Below, in pieces: positions 1 to 11,082 of a DNA stretch of 64,000 nt. Made by a program: the position numbers and the translations under genes. The stretch's first letter is position 1. Every line of letters begins with the position of its first letter. Source of the stretch: Prinsepia uniflora (Eukaryota > Streptophyta > Magnoliopsida > Rosales > Rosaceae); NCBI GenBank assembly GCA_032719365.1, contig CM064872.1:16585572-16649571 (forward strand), in the 5' to 3' direction. The notes beneath the pieces were generated by a model that was not told the DNA's origin, searched no databases, and saw only the letters and a list, made by a program, of their open reading frames with translations.

Positions 1-67
1 TCTATCTCTCTCACTCTCTCAATGACCATGGTGAAGATACTGTTGCAATGACCAAGGTAAGAAACCG

Positions 68-71
<4 letters not shown>

Positions 72-105
<34 letters not shown>

Positions 106-120
106 CCTCCCTCCCTTCCT
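72..120. repeat. CT microsatellite grading into CCCT repeats
   Basis: An uninterrupted run of TC dinucleotides passes into CCCT/CCTT tetranucleotides. A pyrimidine-rich tract just before a possible exon is common in plant 5' UTRs and in introns near the acceptor; a CTAG acceptor-like site follows at about 132-135. Confidence 0.9.
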
Positions 121-156
121 CACTCTCTTTCCTAGATCAGCATCTCCTTCTCGTCT

Positions 157-420
157 ATGAGGTCCAACGGAGCTCTATTCGAAGACAAGCTCGACGAGAT
201 CACCGACTCTTTTCTGCCGCGCCATCCCCACTCCCACCTCCGTTGATTGCTTTCATTTGACGATGATGCCGTTAGCTCTAATTTTGGCAGAGATGGCAGC
301 GATTTTGACTTGCGAGATCTCGATCTCGATGAGGACGATGACTTCATTGTGGATTTAGAGTCAGGTACGGGGCAGCTGGGTTTGGGATTCAATTGTGGGG
401 CGATTGGAAATGTGTCTAAT
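157..420 (+). pseudogene. Unrecognised broken coding fragment, acidic
   Basis: From an ATG at 157 one frame codes 29 residues, hits TGA at 244-246, then continues open in the same frame to 588. The residues after the stop are strikingly acidic (a run of alternating Asp, Leu and Glu around 300-360), which looks more like former coding DNA than chance. From about 420 the DNA becomes AT-rich and non-coding. A GTAAG donor-like site at about 56 and a TAG acceptor-like site at about 135 could place it after an intron. I do not recognise the family. It may be an exon remnant of a gene extending off the left edge, or a chance open frame. Confidence 0.3.
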
Positions 421-588
421 TTGTTCATTTGTTTTTGTTTTTTGAATTTGGAAAGGAGTTTACTGCAAGGTAATAGCAATGATTGGAATATCAATATCTA
501 TAATATATTTCTAGTCAAATTTATTAATATATCGTTCCAAATATCAATATCATTTATAGTTAACAAAAATGAAAGAAATTCGGTTTAA

Positions 589-1681
589 AAGTTAGAAATT
601 TTGAATGAAATTATTGGGAAAAAGTTTAAGTATCCAATGATGGTTATATATGACTAATAAAAACTATAAAATGAATTTGATATAATAAATATATGATGAA
701 TAATATGATCCAATAAAATTCTGCCAATAACTAGTAATATAAAAATTTAAACATAAATATAAATTGAAGTGAATTACTAAAATTGAATGTTAATATAATT
801 AAAAACATAACAATAACTATAAAAAAATTTGAATGGAAGAAAAATTATAAAATGAGTAAATATATTTAAAATTGAAAAAAAAAAAGAATAAAAAAATAGA
901 GTCAATTTTTATTCAAAAATTGAAATGATTGATATATTTAAAATTGGAAAAAATGATAAATATAGTAGAAAATAAGGAAAAAATGAAAAAAAAAATTATT
1001 ACCATAAAAAACATAACAATAAATTGAAGTGAATTACTATAATTGAATGTTAATATAATTAACAACATAACAATCCTTTCCATAAAAAATATTAGCATAA
1101 AAAAACATAACAATAAATTGAAGTTAATTACAATAATTCAATTTAAATATAAATTGAAGTGAATTACTATAATTGAATGTTAATATAATTAAAAATATAA
1201 CAATAACCATAAAAAATTTTGAATGGGAGAAAATTATAAAATGAGTAAATATATTTAAAATTGAAAAAAAAAGAATAAAAAACACAACATATATTTAAAT
1301 ATATTTAAAATTGAATAAAAAAAATAACAACATAACAATCCTTTCCATAAAAAATATTAGCATAACAACACATAATAATAAATTGAAGTGAATTACTATA
1401 ATTCAATGTTAATATAATTAAAAACATAACAATAACCATAAAAAAATTTGAATGGATGAAAAATTATAAAATGAGTAAATATATTTAAAATTGAAAAATA
1501 AAAATAAAAAAATAGAGTCATTTTTTATTCAAAAATTGGAAATGATTGATATATTTAAAATTGGAAAAAATGATAAATATAGTTGAAAATAAGGAAAAAA
1601 TGAAGAAAAAAAATTATTAGGAAGCCGGAAAAAAAAAACCATTAGCAATTTAGCATGCAAGTGCGCTTGCCTGGGGTCAAA
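589..1681. repeat. AT-rich degenerate tandem repeat block
   Basis: About 1 kb of very AT-rich DNA built from recurring segments. A roughly 35-bp segment containing GAATTACTATAATTGAATG recurs near 770, 1027, 1157 and 1387, each followed by variants of AACATAACAATAACCAT. A second segment (ATAAAATGAGTAAATATATT) recurs near 850, 1238 and 1467. Spacings are irregular (about 257, 130 and 230 bp), so units have been duplicated in blocks and partly lost. No coding potential is visible. It ends at the left TSD of the large LTR nest. Confidence 0.75.
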
Positions 1682-2268
1682 TGTAACGACCCGTCCTGAA
1701 TTTCAGGATTAGATTAGTGACTAATCACGATTAGTGAGGTTAACCGGTGATTAGTTGAGCGAAATCGGATGAACGATGCAAAATGACCGTTTTGCCCCTA
1801 GGCGTGGGCAAAATGTTGACTTTTAATTCTGGCGGTCAAATGGACTTTGACCAATGATCGTGAGGTAGTTCGTGACGTCACGAGTTCATAGATAGGTGGC
1901 ACGTTCAATTCCGACGTTCGAGGAAGAAGTTATGACGTTCGGAAGTTCAAGGGCATTTTGGTAATTTTGGTTAAAAGGGGAAAATGTTGACTTTTTGACC
2001 GGAGGTCCGATAGCCGAGGACCGAGGATCGTTACGTAGATCGGGACGATAAGAATCCATAGACAGGCGGCACGCTGAAATCGGACTTCGAATGGAGAAAT
2101 TATAGGTCAGGGAAAGTCGATTTCACTATGCACGTACTTCGAGGCGATGATGATTTGGCAATATCTGATTGGGCAGATATTTTGAGAGGGACCCATGGAT
2201 GAGTGAAGTGTCACTCATCCCATTGGCCAATTTCCTTAAAAAGGGGATCTAACTAATTAAATATTATT

Positions 2269-3960
2269 ATTTCTATTATTATATAATTAAACCACCTATC
2301 ATTAAATCCTAGCCATTCATCTAACTTAATCTCTCAAATCCTCACCATCCATTATTCCCTCTCCCATCAGATATCAAACATATTCATTTCTTCTTCATTT
2401 CCTCATAACCTGAAACCCATGTTTCCACCATTCCTCCATTTTTCTTCAAAACATAAACACACCTCACTTTCCATTATCTGAGCCGTGAGTGACCGTGAGA
2501 GTGTGAGTGAGGTGATGAGGACGACGGTGAGCCACGGCTGGGGACGACGGAGGCCATGGCGGAGGGAACCCCGTGAGGTAAAATATTCAAAATTTCGAAC
2601 CTTGGGTTTTATTGGGTTTTAATCGAAACTAATACCTAGATTATGCTTCTGGGAACCCTAAGAGACTAATAGGATTGTTTTCATGGCTTAGGATGGCCGG
2701 GAAGGGCCGTGAACGGCGGAGGAATAGCACGACGCCATTGTTGATGTAACGACCCGTCCCAAATTCCTAGATTAGATTATCGACTAATCACGATTAGTGA
2801 GGCTAATCGGTGATTAGTTAGGTGAAATCGGACGAACGATGCAAAATGACCGTTTTGCCCCTGATGGTGGCAAAACGTTAACTTTTCATTCGGACGGTCA
2901 AATGGACTTTGACCGATGACCGTGACGTAGTTCGTGACGTCACGAGTTCATAAACAGGTGGCACGTTCAATTCCGACGTTCGAGGAGGAAGTTATGACGT
3001 TCGGAAGCCCAATGACATTTTGGTAATTTTGGGTGAATAGGAGGTCAAATGTTGACTTTTTGACCGGGAGTCCAATGGCCGAGGGCCAAAGACCGTTACG
3101 TAGATAAGGACGATATTTCTATTATTATATAATTAAACCACCTATCATTAAATCCTAGCCATTCATCTAACTTAATCTCTCAAATCCTCACCATCCATTA
3201 TTCCCTCTCCCATCAGATATCAAACATATTCATTTCTTCTTCATTTCCTCATAACCTGAAACCCATGTTTCCACCATTCCTCCATTTTTCTTCAAAACAT
3301 AAACACACCTCACTTTCCATTATCTGAGCCGTGAGTGACCGTGAGAGTGTGAGTGAGGTGATGAGGACGACGGTGAGCCACGGCTGGGGACGACGGAGGC
3401 CATGGCGGAGGGAACCCGTGAGGTAAAATATTCAAAATTTCGAACCTTGGGTTTTATTGGGTTTTAATCGAAACTAATACCTAGATTATGCTTCTGGGAA
3501 CCCTAAGAGACTAATAGGATTGTTTTCATGGCTTAGGATGGCCGGGAAGGGCCGTGAACGGCGGAGGAATAGCACGACCGCCATTGTTGATGTAACGACC
3601 CGTCCCAAATTCCTAGATTAGATTATCGACTAATCACGATTAGTGAGGCTAATCGGTGATTAGTTAGGTGAAATCGGACGAACGATGCAAAATGACCGTT
3701 TTGCCCCTGATGGTGGCAAAACGTTAACTTTTCATTCGGACGGTCAAATGGACTTTGACCGATGACCGTGACGTAGTTCGTGACGTCACGAGTTCATAAA
3801 CAGGTGGCACGTTCAATTCCGACGTTCGAGGAGGAAGTTATGACGTTCGGAAGCCCAATGACATTTTGGTAATTTGGGTGAATAGGAGGTCAAATGTTGA
3901 CTTTTTGACCGGGAGGTCCAATGGCCGAGGGCCAAAGACCGTTACGTAGATAAGGACGAT
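2269..3960. repeat. 846-bp tandem duplication across an LTR junction
   Basis: Copy 1 is 2269-3114 and copy 2 is 3115-3960. Each holds 476 bp of the outer LTR followed by the first 370 bp of the next LTR (TGTAACG at 2745 and at 3591), so the duplication arose after that insertion. By eye the copies differ only by four single-base length changes, mostly in short homopolymers (near 2571, 2733, 3027 and 3069 in copy 1), with no substitutions. Either the event is very recent or it is an assembly artefact with uncorrected indels. Confidence 0.9.
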
Positions 3961-5583
3961 ACGAATTCGTAGACAGGCGGCATGTCGAATTCGGACGTTC
4001 GACGACGAAGTTACGGTTCACGGAAGTTCAAGTGCACTATTGCACGAATTACGAAACGACTTAGGTTTTGGACTTTAGTGGGGCCCAGATTTTATTACAA
4101 GGCCCAATGGATGAGTGACAAGTGTCACTCATCCACTGGACAACACCTTACATACATGCATTTCACTCTTGCTTTTTCATTTGGATCAAACCCGAAACCC
4201 CCCCTTAACCGTGCAAACCGATCTTCCATTTCCCCCAAACCTCATCATTTGTGGCTGGAGTGTGAAGGGAGATGAGAGAGGGTCGTGAGGTGATGAAGAT
4301 GGTGGTTGAGGGACGGGCTGGGCTGCCGTGAACGGCCGTGGAGGCCAAGTGGAAACCGAGAGCTCGGTAAGCCCATTTCTCCCTTTTATTTTGATTTTGG
4401 CATCATGGATGGTATTGGATGATTATGTTGAGTTTGTTGAGGTTGTAGGGAGGTTTTAAGGAGGTCTGGGTGGTGGTTTTGGACTGAGCAGCCGTGAGGG
4501 TGGTTGGGAAAACATTGAACCGTTTGGTTCAAAATCAAACGAAGGGTTTTAGACGTTTTCGGTTGCGTTTAAGGATTGAAATGGATAGAAAACATCAAAA
4601 TAGGAAGAAAGGAATCGAAAAGGAAGAACTAGAATGAAAAATGGGATGTCTAAGGCTGTGAACCGGTCACGCCGGACCAGTTGGACCGGCCAAACCAGGT
4701 GAACTGGTCCAGCACAGGAAAACCGGTCCGCTGGAGCTTGCTGGTGATGAACAGTAACCAGGGCCTTCTTGGGGCACGTGAGGGCGCGTGCACCATAATT
4801 TGGGAAAGTGTTCAACACGGGAAATCTTTTATTCGATGTAACGAAGATTTTGGGACTGGTTTCGAGTCGATCGGACACTGTCTCGATGTGTTTCGGGGCA
4901 TCAGAAGGTTTAGGTTCGGTTTTAAAAATAGTTAGTAAATCGGGAAAATTATGGGACTTCAATGAGAGGTTAATGAGGCTATTAGTAACCCTCTAAATGA
5001 ATTTGGACAGGTTTGGGAGTCCCAGTGATGACGATTGACCCGGGAGACGATTATGGCACGCGTATCGAGGCGCGGCTTCGGACGGTCTGTGAGTGGACCT
5101 TGTTTTCTAAATTGGTGCATGCATAAATGTTTATTATATGTTTTAAATACTTATTTGTGATGCCATGAGTGCATTTGGATGTGTGGTTACGTATAGGCAC
5201 GTATTTCGAGGTTTCAGCCCTATACGGTGCCTATACGGGGCTGTATGTGACACGACCCATCCCAATCCCCCCGGGATTACCACAGGATGTGACGTGCTCC
5301 CGTCTGACACGAAGTGCCAGACAAGGGATAACCCAACGCCGCTGCCCCTACGGGCATCCAGAGTGCGCAAGGATCGATGGAGGAGGCATGCAATGTCCCG
5401 GTCCCCTGCTGCAGTCGCATCCGCGCTCAACCTGAAGGGCGTTAAAATCCAAAAGCTGTGAGTGGACGAAAATAAACAAGTTCGTAAAATACATTTTATA
5501 AGACATTTATGCCCCTCAGAAAAAAAAAAACTTATGCATGCATCAAAAACCAATAGTTAAATATTTATTTAAAATAACCCTTA

Positions 5584-6159
5584 GGGCCTTAGCCCGGAAA
5601 CCGCAAACATAGTTTCAATCCAAAAGTTATTTAATAAATCCAGTGGCACATGTTTATTACTTTACCATCTCCGGCATCCCAGATGCCTAGCGTCCCAGAC
5701 GCTTGACGTCCCAGACGTCATATCTCACGGTATTAAGCGACGCGTGCTGCCCGGGGTCTCATCGGGTCCATATCTCTGACATCCCAGATGTCTGACGTCC
5801 CAGACGTCTAATCATAGCAATCCTGCTCCTGAGTCACTATACGGTCCGGCCGCTCCATACAATGACCCCTCGCAGGCAATGCACCGTGACTTCCCCAGTG
5901 TCCCAGACACCTGGAGGAGACCAATATATATATATCCTCGCATCGAGATGGTTTTATGGAACACATTTTATTATTCGTTTTCAAAATATCACAAGGGCCC
6001 TGCCCCGAATTTCCATAAAACCGTCATAAGTCCAATTATTTGATTATTAAATCCGAAATCATTTATTCAATTCCATTTTAGGGTCCCTGACCCGAAATCA
6101 CATATATAAATTAACTGGGCCCCTGGCCCGATTTCTTGAATCAACTGGGCCCCTGGCCC
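5584..6159. repeat. Array of short covarying hairpins in LTR
   Basis: Six perfect hairpins share the core TC-CCA-GA but have different outer arms: GGCATC-CCA-GATGCC (5673-5687), AGCGTC-CCA-GACGCT (5689-5703), TGACGTC-CCA-GACGTCA (5704-5720), GACATC-CCA-GATGTC (5778-5792), GACGTC-CCA-GACGTC (5794-5808) and GTGTC-CCA-GACAC (5898-5910). A second type follows: GGGC-CTTA-GCCC (5584-5595), GGGC-CCT-GCCC (5995-6005), GGGTC-CCT-GACCC (6081-6093) and GGGCC-CCT-GGCCC (6117-6129 and 6147-6159). Every change in one arm is matched in the other. The function is unknown. Confidence 0.85.
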
Positions 6160-7600
6160 GAATTTACTTTATCAAATCCGTAACTGTTTCATAAAATCAT
6201 ATTCAAACCACAATCATGGAAATCAGTGCAAATCCGGAAAATCTCGATTTACGCGCAAACCCGTAAATCGCCTCGAAATGCGTGAAACCACATAAATTCA
6301 CCGATATCCAAATCAAAGCATATAAAAGCAATTACCACAATCATGAAACAGTTATGCATGCATAGAATTTATCAAAACCAATGTCCACTCACAGACCATT
6401 TAACCGAGTGCCTCGATACGCCTGCCACCGGCCTTCCCGGGCCTCGTCACTAACACCGGGACTCCCGAACCTGTTCATATCACATTATAGGGTTACTAAC
6501 CTCCACAATAACATCCTAATCAAGTCCCGTAATTTTCCCGAATTTTTAAGTATTTTTAAACCCGACTTAAAACCTTCGGACATCCCGAAAAGTATCCGAA
6601 CGGGATCCGAATGACATGGAACCAAAGCTAAAATGTTCGCTATAACGTATAGGACAAAATTCGTGTTGACCGTACCTCGGAATTCGTGCCCACGCGCCGT
6701 CACGCGCCACCGTGAGTGGCTGCGCGTGAAAGCCACGCGCCTGCTACAGTGACTGCTACAGTCACCGTCCTCGCCCGTTTCTCTGTAATTCGGGTCTGAT
6801 ACCCGCGATTCCAACCCGATTAGATAGCCATCAATTCGACCTCGATTCTTTCCGTTTTTGATTCTAAATCATTCTTCAACTATCTAATCGAAGTTCCATG
6901 TCCCTGATTCTCCAAGAAAGTCCCAAAATTAGACCCACGACCCGTGATCACCCAAACGGGTCGATCACCCAAACTCTGTGTTTTCTCAATCAAACTCAAA
7001 TTAACTTCATAGTAAGGATTCTAGGCCTAAAAGGAACTAAAATGCAAGATCAATTGGACACGACATTACCTGGGAGTGATCGTCCACAGCTCTGCGATTT
7101 TCCAGAATCTGGAACCTGGGTTCCTGGACAGACAGCGATCGACTCCCCTCAATTCCTTCGTGGTTGAGTTCGTAGTGCACCCAGTAGTCTAATACGGCCC
7201 ACAGTTCAGCCCAAAACACCCCCAAAAATTGAAAACCAATTTTTCCCTCCAATTTCCAGAAACGGGTTCCCTCACCGTTTCCCTCAATCTCTCAGCTTCC
7301 AACTGAAACCCTATGGACTCCTCGTCTCAGAGGCACTCAAATCGTCCTTCATTTGGTCCAACAACCCTCAGAGATTAAACTCTGAATTTTCCCCCCATTT
7401 TTGATTTTCACGGTTCCAGAATCCTTCAAGTCTCCTCAGCCCGTTTTCTCTCCAAAATCATTCACTCAGCTCACTCTCAGTCCCTATAATCAACAGCCCG
7501 TGGAAAAACCCCTCAGTGCCTCTGTGAATTGTCCCCCACGACTGGACCAAAACGGGAACAAAACGGTTGCCCGTGCTCTGAGTTTCTCCCAGTCCAGAGC

Positions 7601-10600
7601 TGTCAGGACCCACCCCGGTTTCACCCCGGAACCCGAGGTAAATCCTGCTCCCGTCTGACAACCCAACAGTAACCCGTCAGACGCAGGAGAAAAACCTCAA
7701 TACCATATCCCGAAGTTAAAGTTCACAGAGCATAGATACAAGTACAACAACTAAAAGTGATAATAATTACACGCACGCGGAAGAAAAAGGTAAACACTCC
7801 GGGATCCCTCACGGTATTTCTATGCCTCAGACGCTGCCTCGACGTCCAGACCCCGCGCTATCTCCACGACCTGGAGGGCAAGTTAAAACACAAAATGTGA
7901 GTGGACCAGAAATACAAAAGTTCAAAAACCATTTTATAAGAAAACCGAGTTAAACCCTCCGTTTTGAAAACACATGCATAACCAGCAGTTATAAACACAT
8001 TTATAAAAGAATCATTCTTAAACATCATAAGAAACAGAAACACTATACAATACCATAAGAAACCATAACATGAGTATCAGAAACCGTATCAAAACCATAA
8101 TCACCAAATCATCATTTTCCCGATCAAACCTGCTGGATCTATCCGAGTCTTTAAACTCCCGAGTCTTTAAACTCAATCCAGGCCTTAATCATATCCGAGT
8201 CTTTAAACTCCCGAGTCTTTAAACTCAAGGCCTACGGGGGAAAATCAACATATATCCGAGTCTTTAAACTCCCGAGTCTTTAAACTCAATCCGGGTCTTT
8301 AAACCCAATATCCAGATCCAGCAAATCCAATCCCAAAACCATTTAAAAACCATTTACCAATCCACATCCAAACCCAAATCCGAAATCACTGGTCCGATGC
8401 TCTCCCGGCATCTAGAACCGTCATTCCGAACCCAAATCCGGAGTCCACTTTCCAATCTTAAAACCAAATTCCGATTAGTGAAATCCGATTCTAAAATCGA
8501 AAACTTTGATCATCGAAACCATGTTCCCAAAATCCACATATAACCATTGAAAACCACTTATCATTTGAAATCCCAAAATCATAACATATATTCCAAAAAC
8601 CAACCATTCCTCGTAAAACGTGCTAAAAACCACTTTCTTCGAAAAACCAACCAAACATATTCGATAAACATAAAATCATGATTAAAACCATAAGACAATT
8701 ATAGAAAACAGTTATGCATGCTCGAGTTTAGAGAAGAGGTCCACTCACAGTATTGAGCCCTACTCGCGTCCTGAACGTCCAGCCCGATCCTCGGCTTCCT
8801 CGGGAAATCCCGATCCTGTCAAACACCGCCAAAATACGTCACTAACACGTCTACGAAGGTTCACCTAAATTCCTTCAAAATTCCCCGAACCGAAGACCTA
8901 GAACCCCGGGACCCTAAACATTCACCCTCGCGGAACTAACCTCAAACGACTTCCGATTGACTCGAAACCAACTCCATTGAACTCACAACAACTTCTAGAC
9001 CAAAAACGATGTTGACCGTTTCTCCCAGAACCGCCGCACGCGCCCCCCACACGCCGCCCAAAGTGGCTGCGCGTGGCCCTCACGCGCCAGCTACAGTGCA
9101 CCGTCAACCTTGGGCAGACCCGGTTCGCACCAGTGGTCTGGACCCTGAACCGGCGAGAGCGGTTCTCCTCATTCCGTCCACCAAAACGACTCCTCTCTTC
9201 ACCAGCAGCATCGTCCCGTCCTAGGCTACCCCTTCCCGTGTGTCACTCACCTCGATTCACCCTAAAACTCGTCGACTCAACCTTGAACAAAAACCCGTAC
9301 ACTGCCCTGTTTCTTACTCCGGCCACCCACGACTTCCCCCTTCACGGAGGCTACACCAACCTCTTCCTAGGACTCTACCAAACCTCAACCAACCTTCCTG
9401 GACTGTCGACTCAGCCCCAAGCTCGACGACTCGCCGTTTGAAACCCACGGCCAAAACAGAGGACACAGACACCTCCATCGTGCCTGCCGCCACCGTGCAC
9501 CACTCCTCACGGCAGCACCACCAAACTACTCCCAGGACTCAATTAAAGCCCTTAGATCACTCTAGACTCATCGATTCAACCTCCCAAACCACGACTTCCA
9601 CGTTGAAACTCAACGGGAAAACAGAGTATCGATTTGGGGATGAGAGAATTACCTGCCTCCAGTCGCCGTCGTGAGCTCCGCTGGTAGTGGTTGACTCCTC
9701 GCAATCCGCACGACACCACCACGGACTCAATTGCCCCGTACACGGCTACCACCGCCACAATTCTCACAATTCCTTCCTGTTTCCTCCCTGATTTTCCCGC
9801 AGCTCTCGACACCCTCACACACGGCCACCACACCGTCAACCTCTCTCACTGCTTCCCTCTCACTCTCTGATCACCCTCACACACTCACAATTCATCAACA
9901 CACACACCACCGCCCTCAATTTCCTTCACAACCTCCCTCTGTTTTCTGAACCAGCATCACACACAACACGGGTGCACCCCAATTATTTGGGCCGTGCACA
10001 CACTCGAACTCACCAGAAGCCACTCCACCCTTAGCACGTGTCACCAATCCTCCTCACTCTCTCACCAAATGGCTCCATCCCAGCCGTCCCTTTCCTTCTT
10101 TCTGCACAAATCCCAATGTGCAGAAAGACCAAATTACCCTTCTTTTTAGCTTATATTTACGTTTTAACCAAAACTTCCTAGACCCGTAACTCTCGCCTCG
10201 TAAGTCCGATGAATACGTGCCGCCTGTCATCGAACTCAGGACGACGGAATCTATCTAACCCTCCTAGGTCAACCTACCAAAACTCGATTATACGAAAAGT
10301 CAACTATTCCCCCTACTTTACCCAAATTACGGTTAAGCCCTCAACCTTCCGAACATCACAACTTCCTCCTCGGATGTCGGAATCGGGCGTGCCACCTGCC
10401 TAAGGATTCGTAACGTCCTCAACTACGTCCTGGTCACTGGTCAACTCCCATTTGACCACCCGAAATAAAAGTCAACATTTCTGCCCGACCCAGGGGCAAA
10501 ATCGTCATTCTAAGTTCCCGGACCCCTCGGGACCACCTAACCCTTGATTAACCTTACTAATCACACCTTAAACACTCTGCTAATCCCAATTCTCGGGACG

Positions 10601-10610
10601 GGTTGTTACA
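7601..10610 (-). repeat. 3' LTR of the gag-only element
   Basis: TG...CA termini (TGTCAGG at 7601, GTTACA ending at 10610). It holds a hairpin array of GAGT-CTTTAA-ACTC units at 8145-8306 and the conserved CpG-rich stem at about 9038-9090. Several open frames in it (for example 9240-9674 and 9073-9441) recur in the other LTR but resemble no protein I know, so I treat them as non-coding. Confidence 0.95.
8145..8306. repeat. Tandem GAGTCTTTAAACTC hairpins
   Basis: Six units with arms GAGT and ACTC around CTTTAA, often in tight pairs. A final unit, GGGT-CTTTAA-ACCC (8293-8306), changes one base in each arm so pairing is kept. The same array recurs at about 12836-12998 in the sister LTR, 20758-20887 in the solo LTR 17178-26362, and in opposite orientation at 19675-19890. 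Confidence 0.85.
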
Positions 10611-10625
10611 ATCTACCCACCTAAA
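10611..10625 (-). other. Polypurine tract of the gag-only element
   Basis: On the minus strand TTTTAGGTGGGTAGAT directly precedes the 3' LTR start TGTAACAACCCG. Just upstream, about 10626-10652, lies the TTTCGGGGACGAAATT motif commonly seen between pol and the 3' LTR in Tekay/Del chromoviruses. It would prime plus-strand DNA synthesis. Confidence 0.8.
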
Positions 10626-11082
10626 AAGAATTTCGTCCCCGAAATTCCACAGCTAGTTCCCAACACCTAGGGTCTCCTACCCGGTAAAGAACAACCTCTC
10701 CTAGGTTTCCTGTCTATCATCTCCACCTTGGGTATTTCACTCCATCCCCAACTACTGTTACCACAGCCAACCCTAGCTATGTAACAACTGCATGGTGTAC
10801 GCAAGGGAAACTCTATGAACAGAAAACAAAGATATTATAAAATACCTCATGTCACAGTACCCGACAGAAGTCATAGAGTACCTCCTCGTATACCACCACC
10901 CATCTCCCTCGGCTACTATTCCGGCCACGGTCGGACTAACTTCACAAAGTCCTAAAGGCAACTCTAGCTTGTGGGTTCTCTCTTTCAATAGACTCAGATC
11001 GATCAATTAGTCACTCCTTTCCTATACTTCCCGTCAACCTGCTACGGAACTTACTGTACACTCCAAGTCCTCAGGAAAACTC

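Noticed and set aside
2745..3114. A separate truncated solo LTR beginning at 2745
   Set aside because: It is the first 370 bp of the LTR at 3591 copied by the 846-bp tandem duplication, not an independent insertion.
8145..8306. CRISPR-like evenly spaced direct repeats
   Set aside because: This is eukaryotic LTR DNA; spacers are irregular, short and repeated themselves, and no cas genes exist.
9073..9674. Overlapping 122- and 144-codon frames, repeated at 13702-14366
   Set aside because: They lie inside the LTRs, antisense to the element, and recur only because the LTRs are identical. The composition is low complexity and no domain is recognisable.
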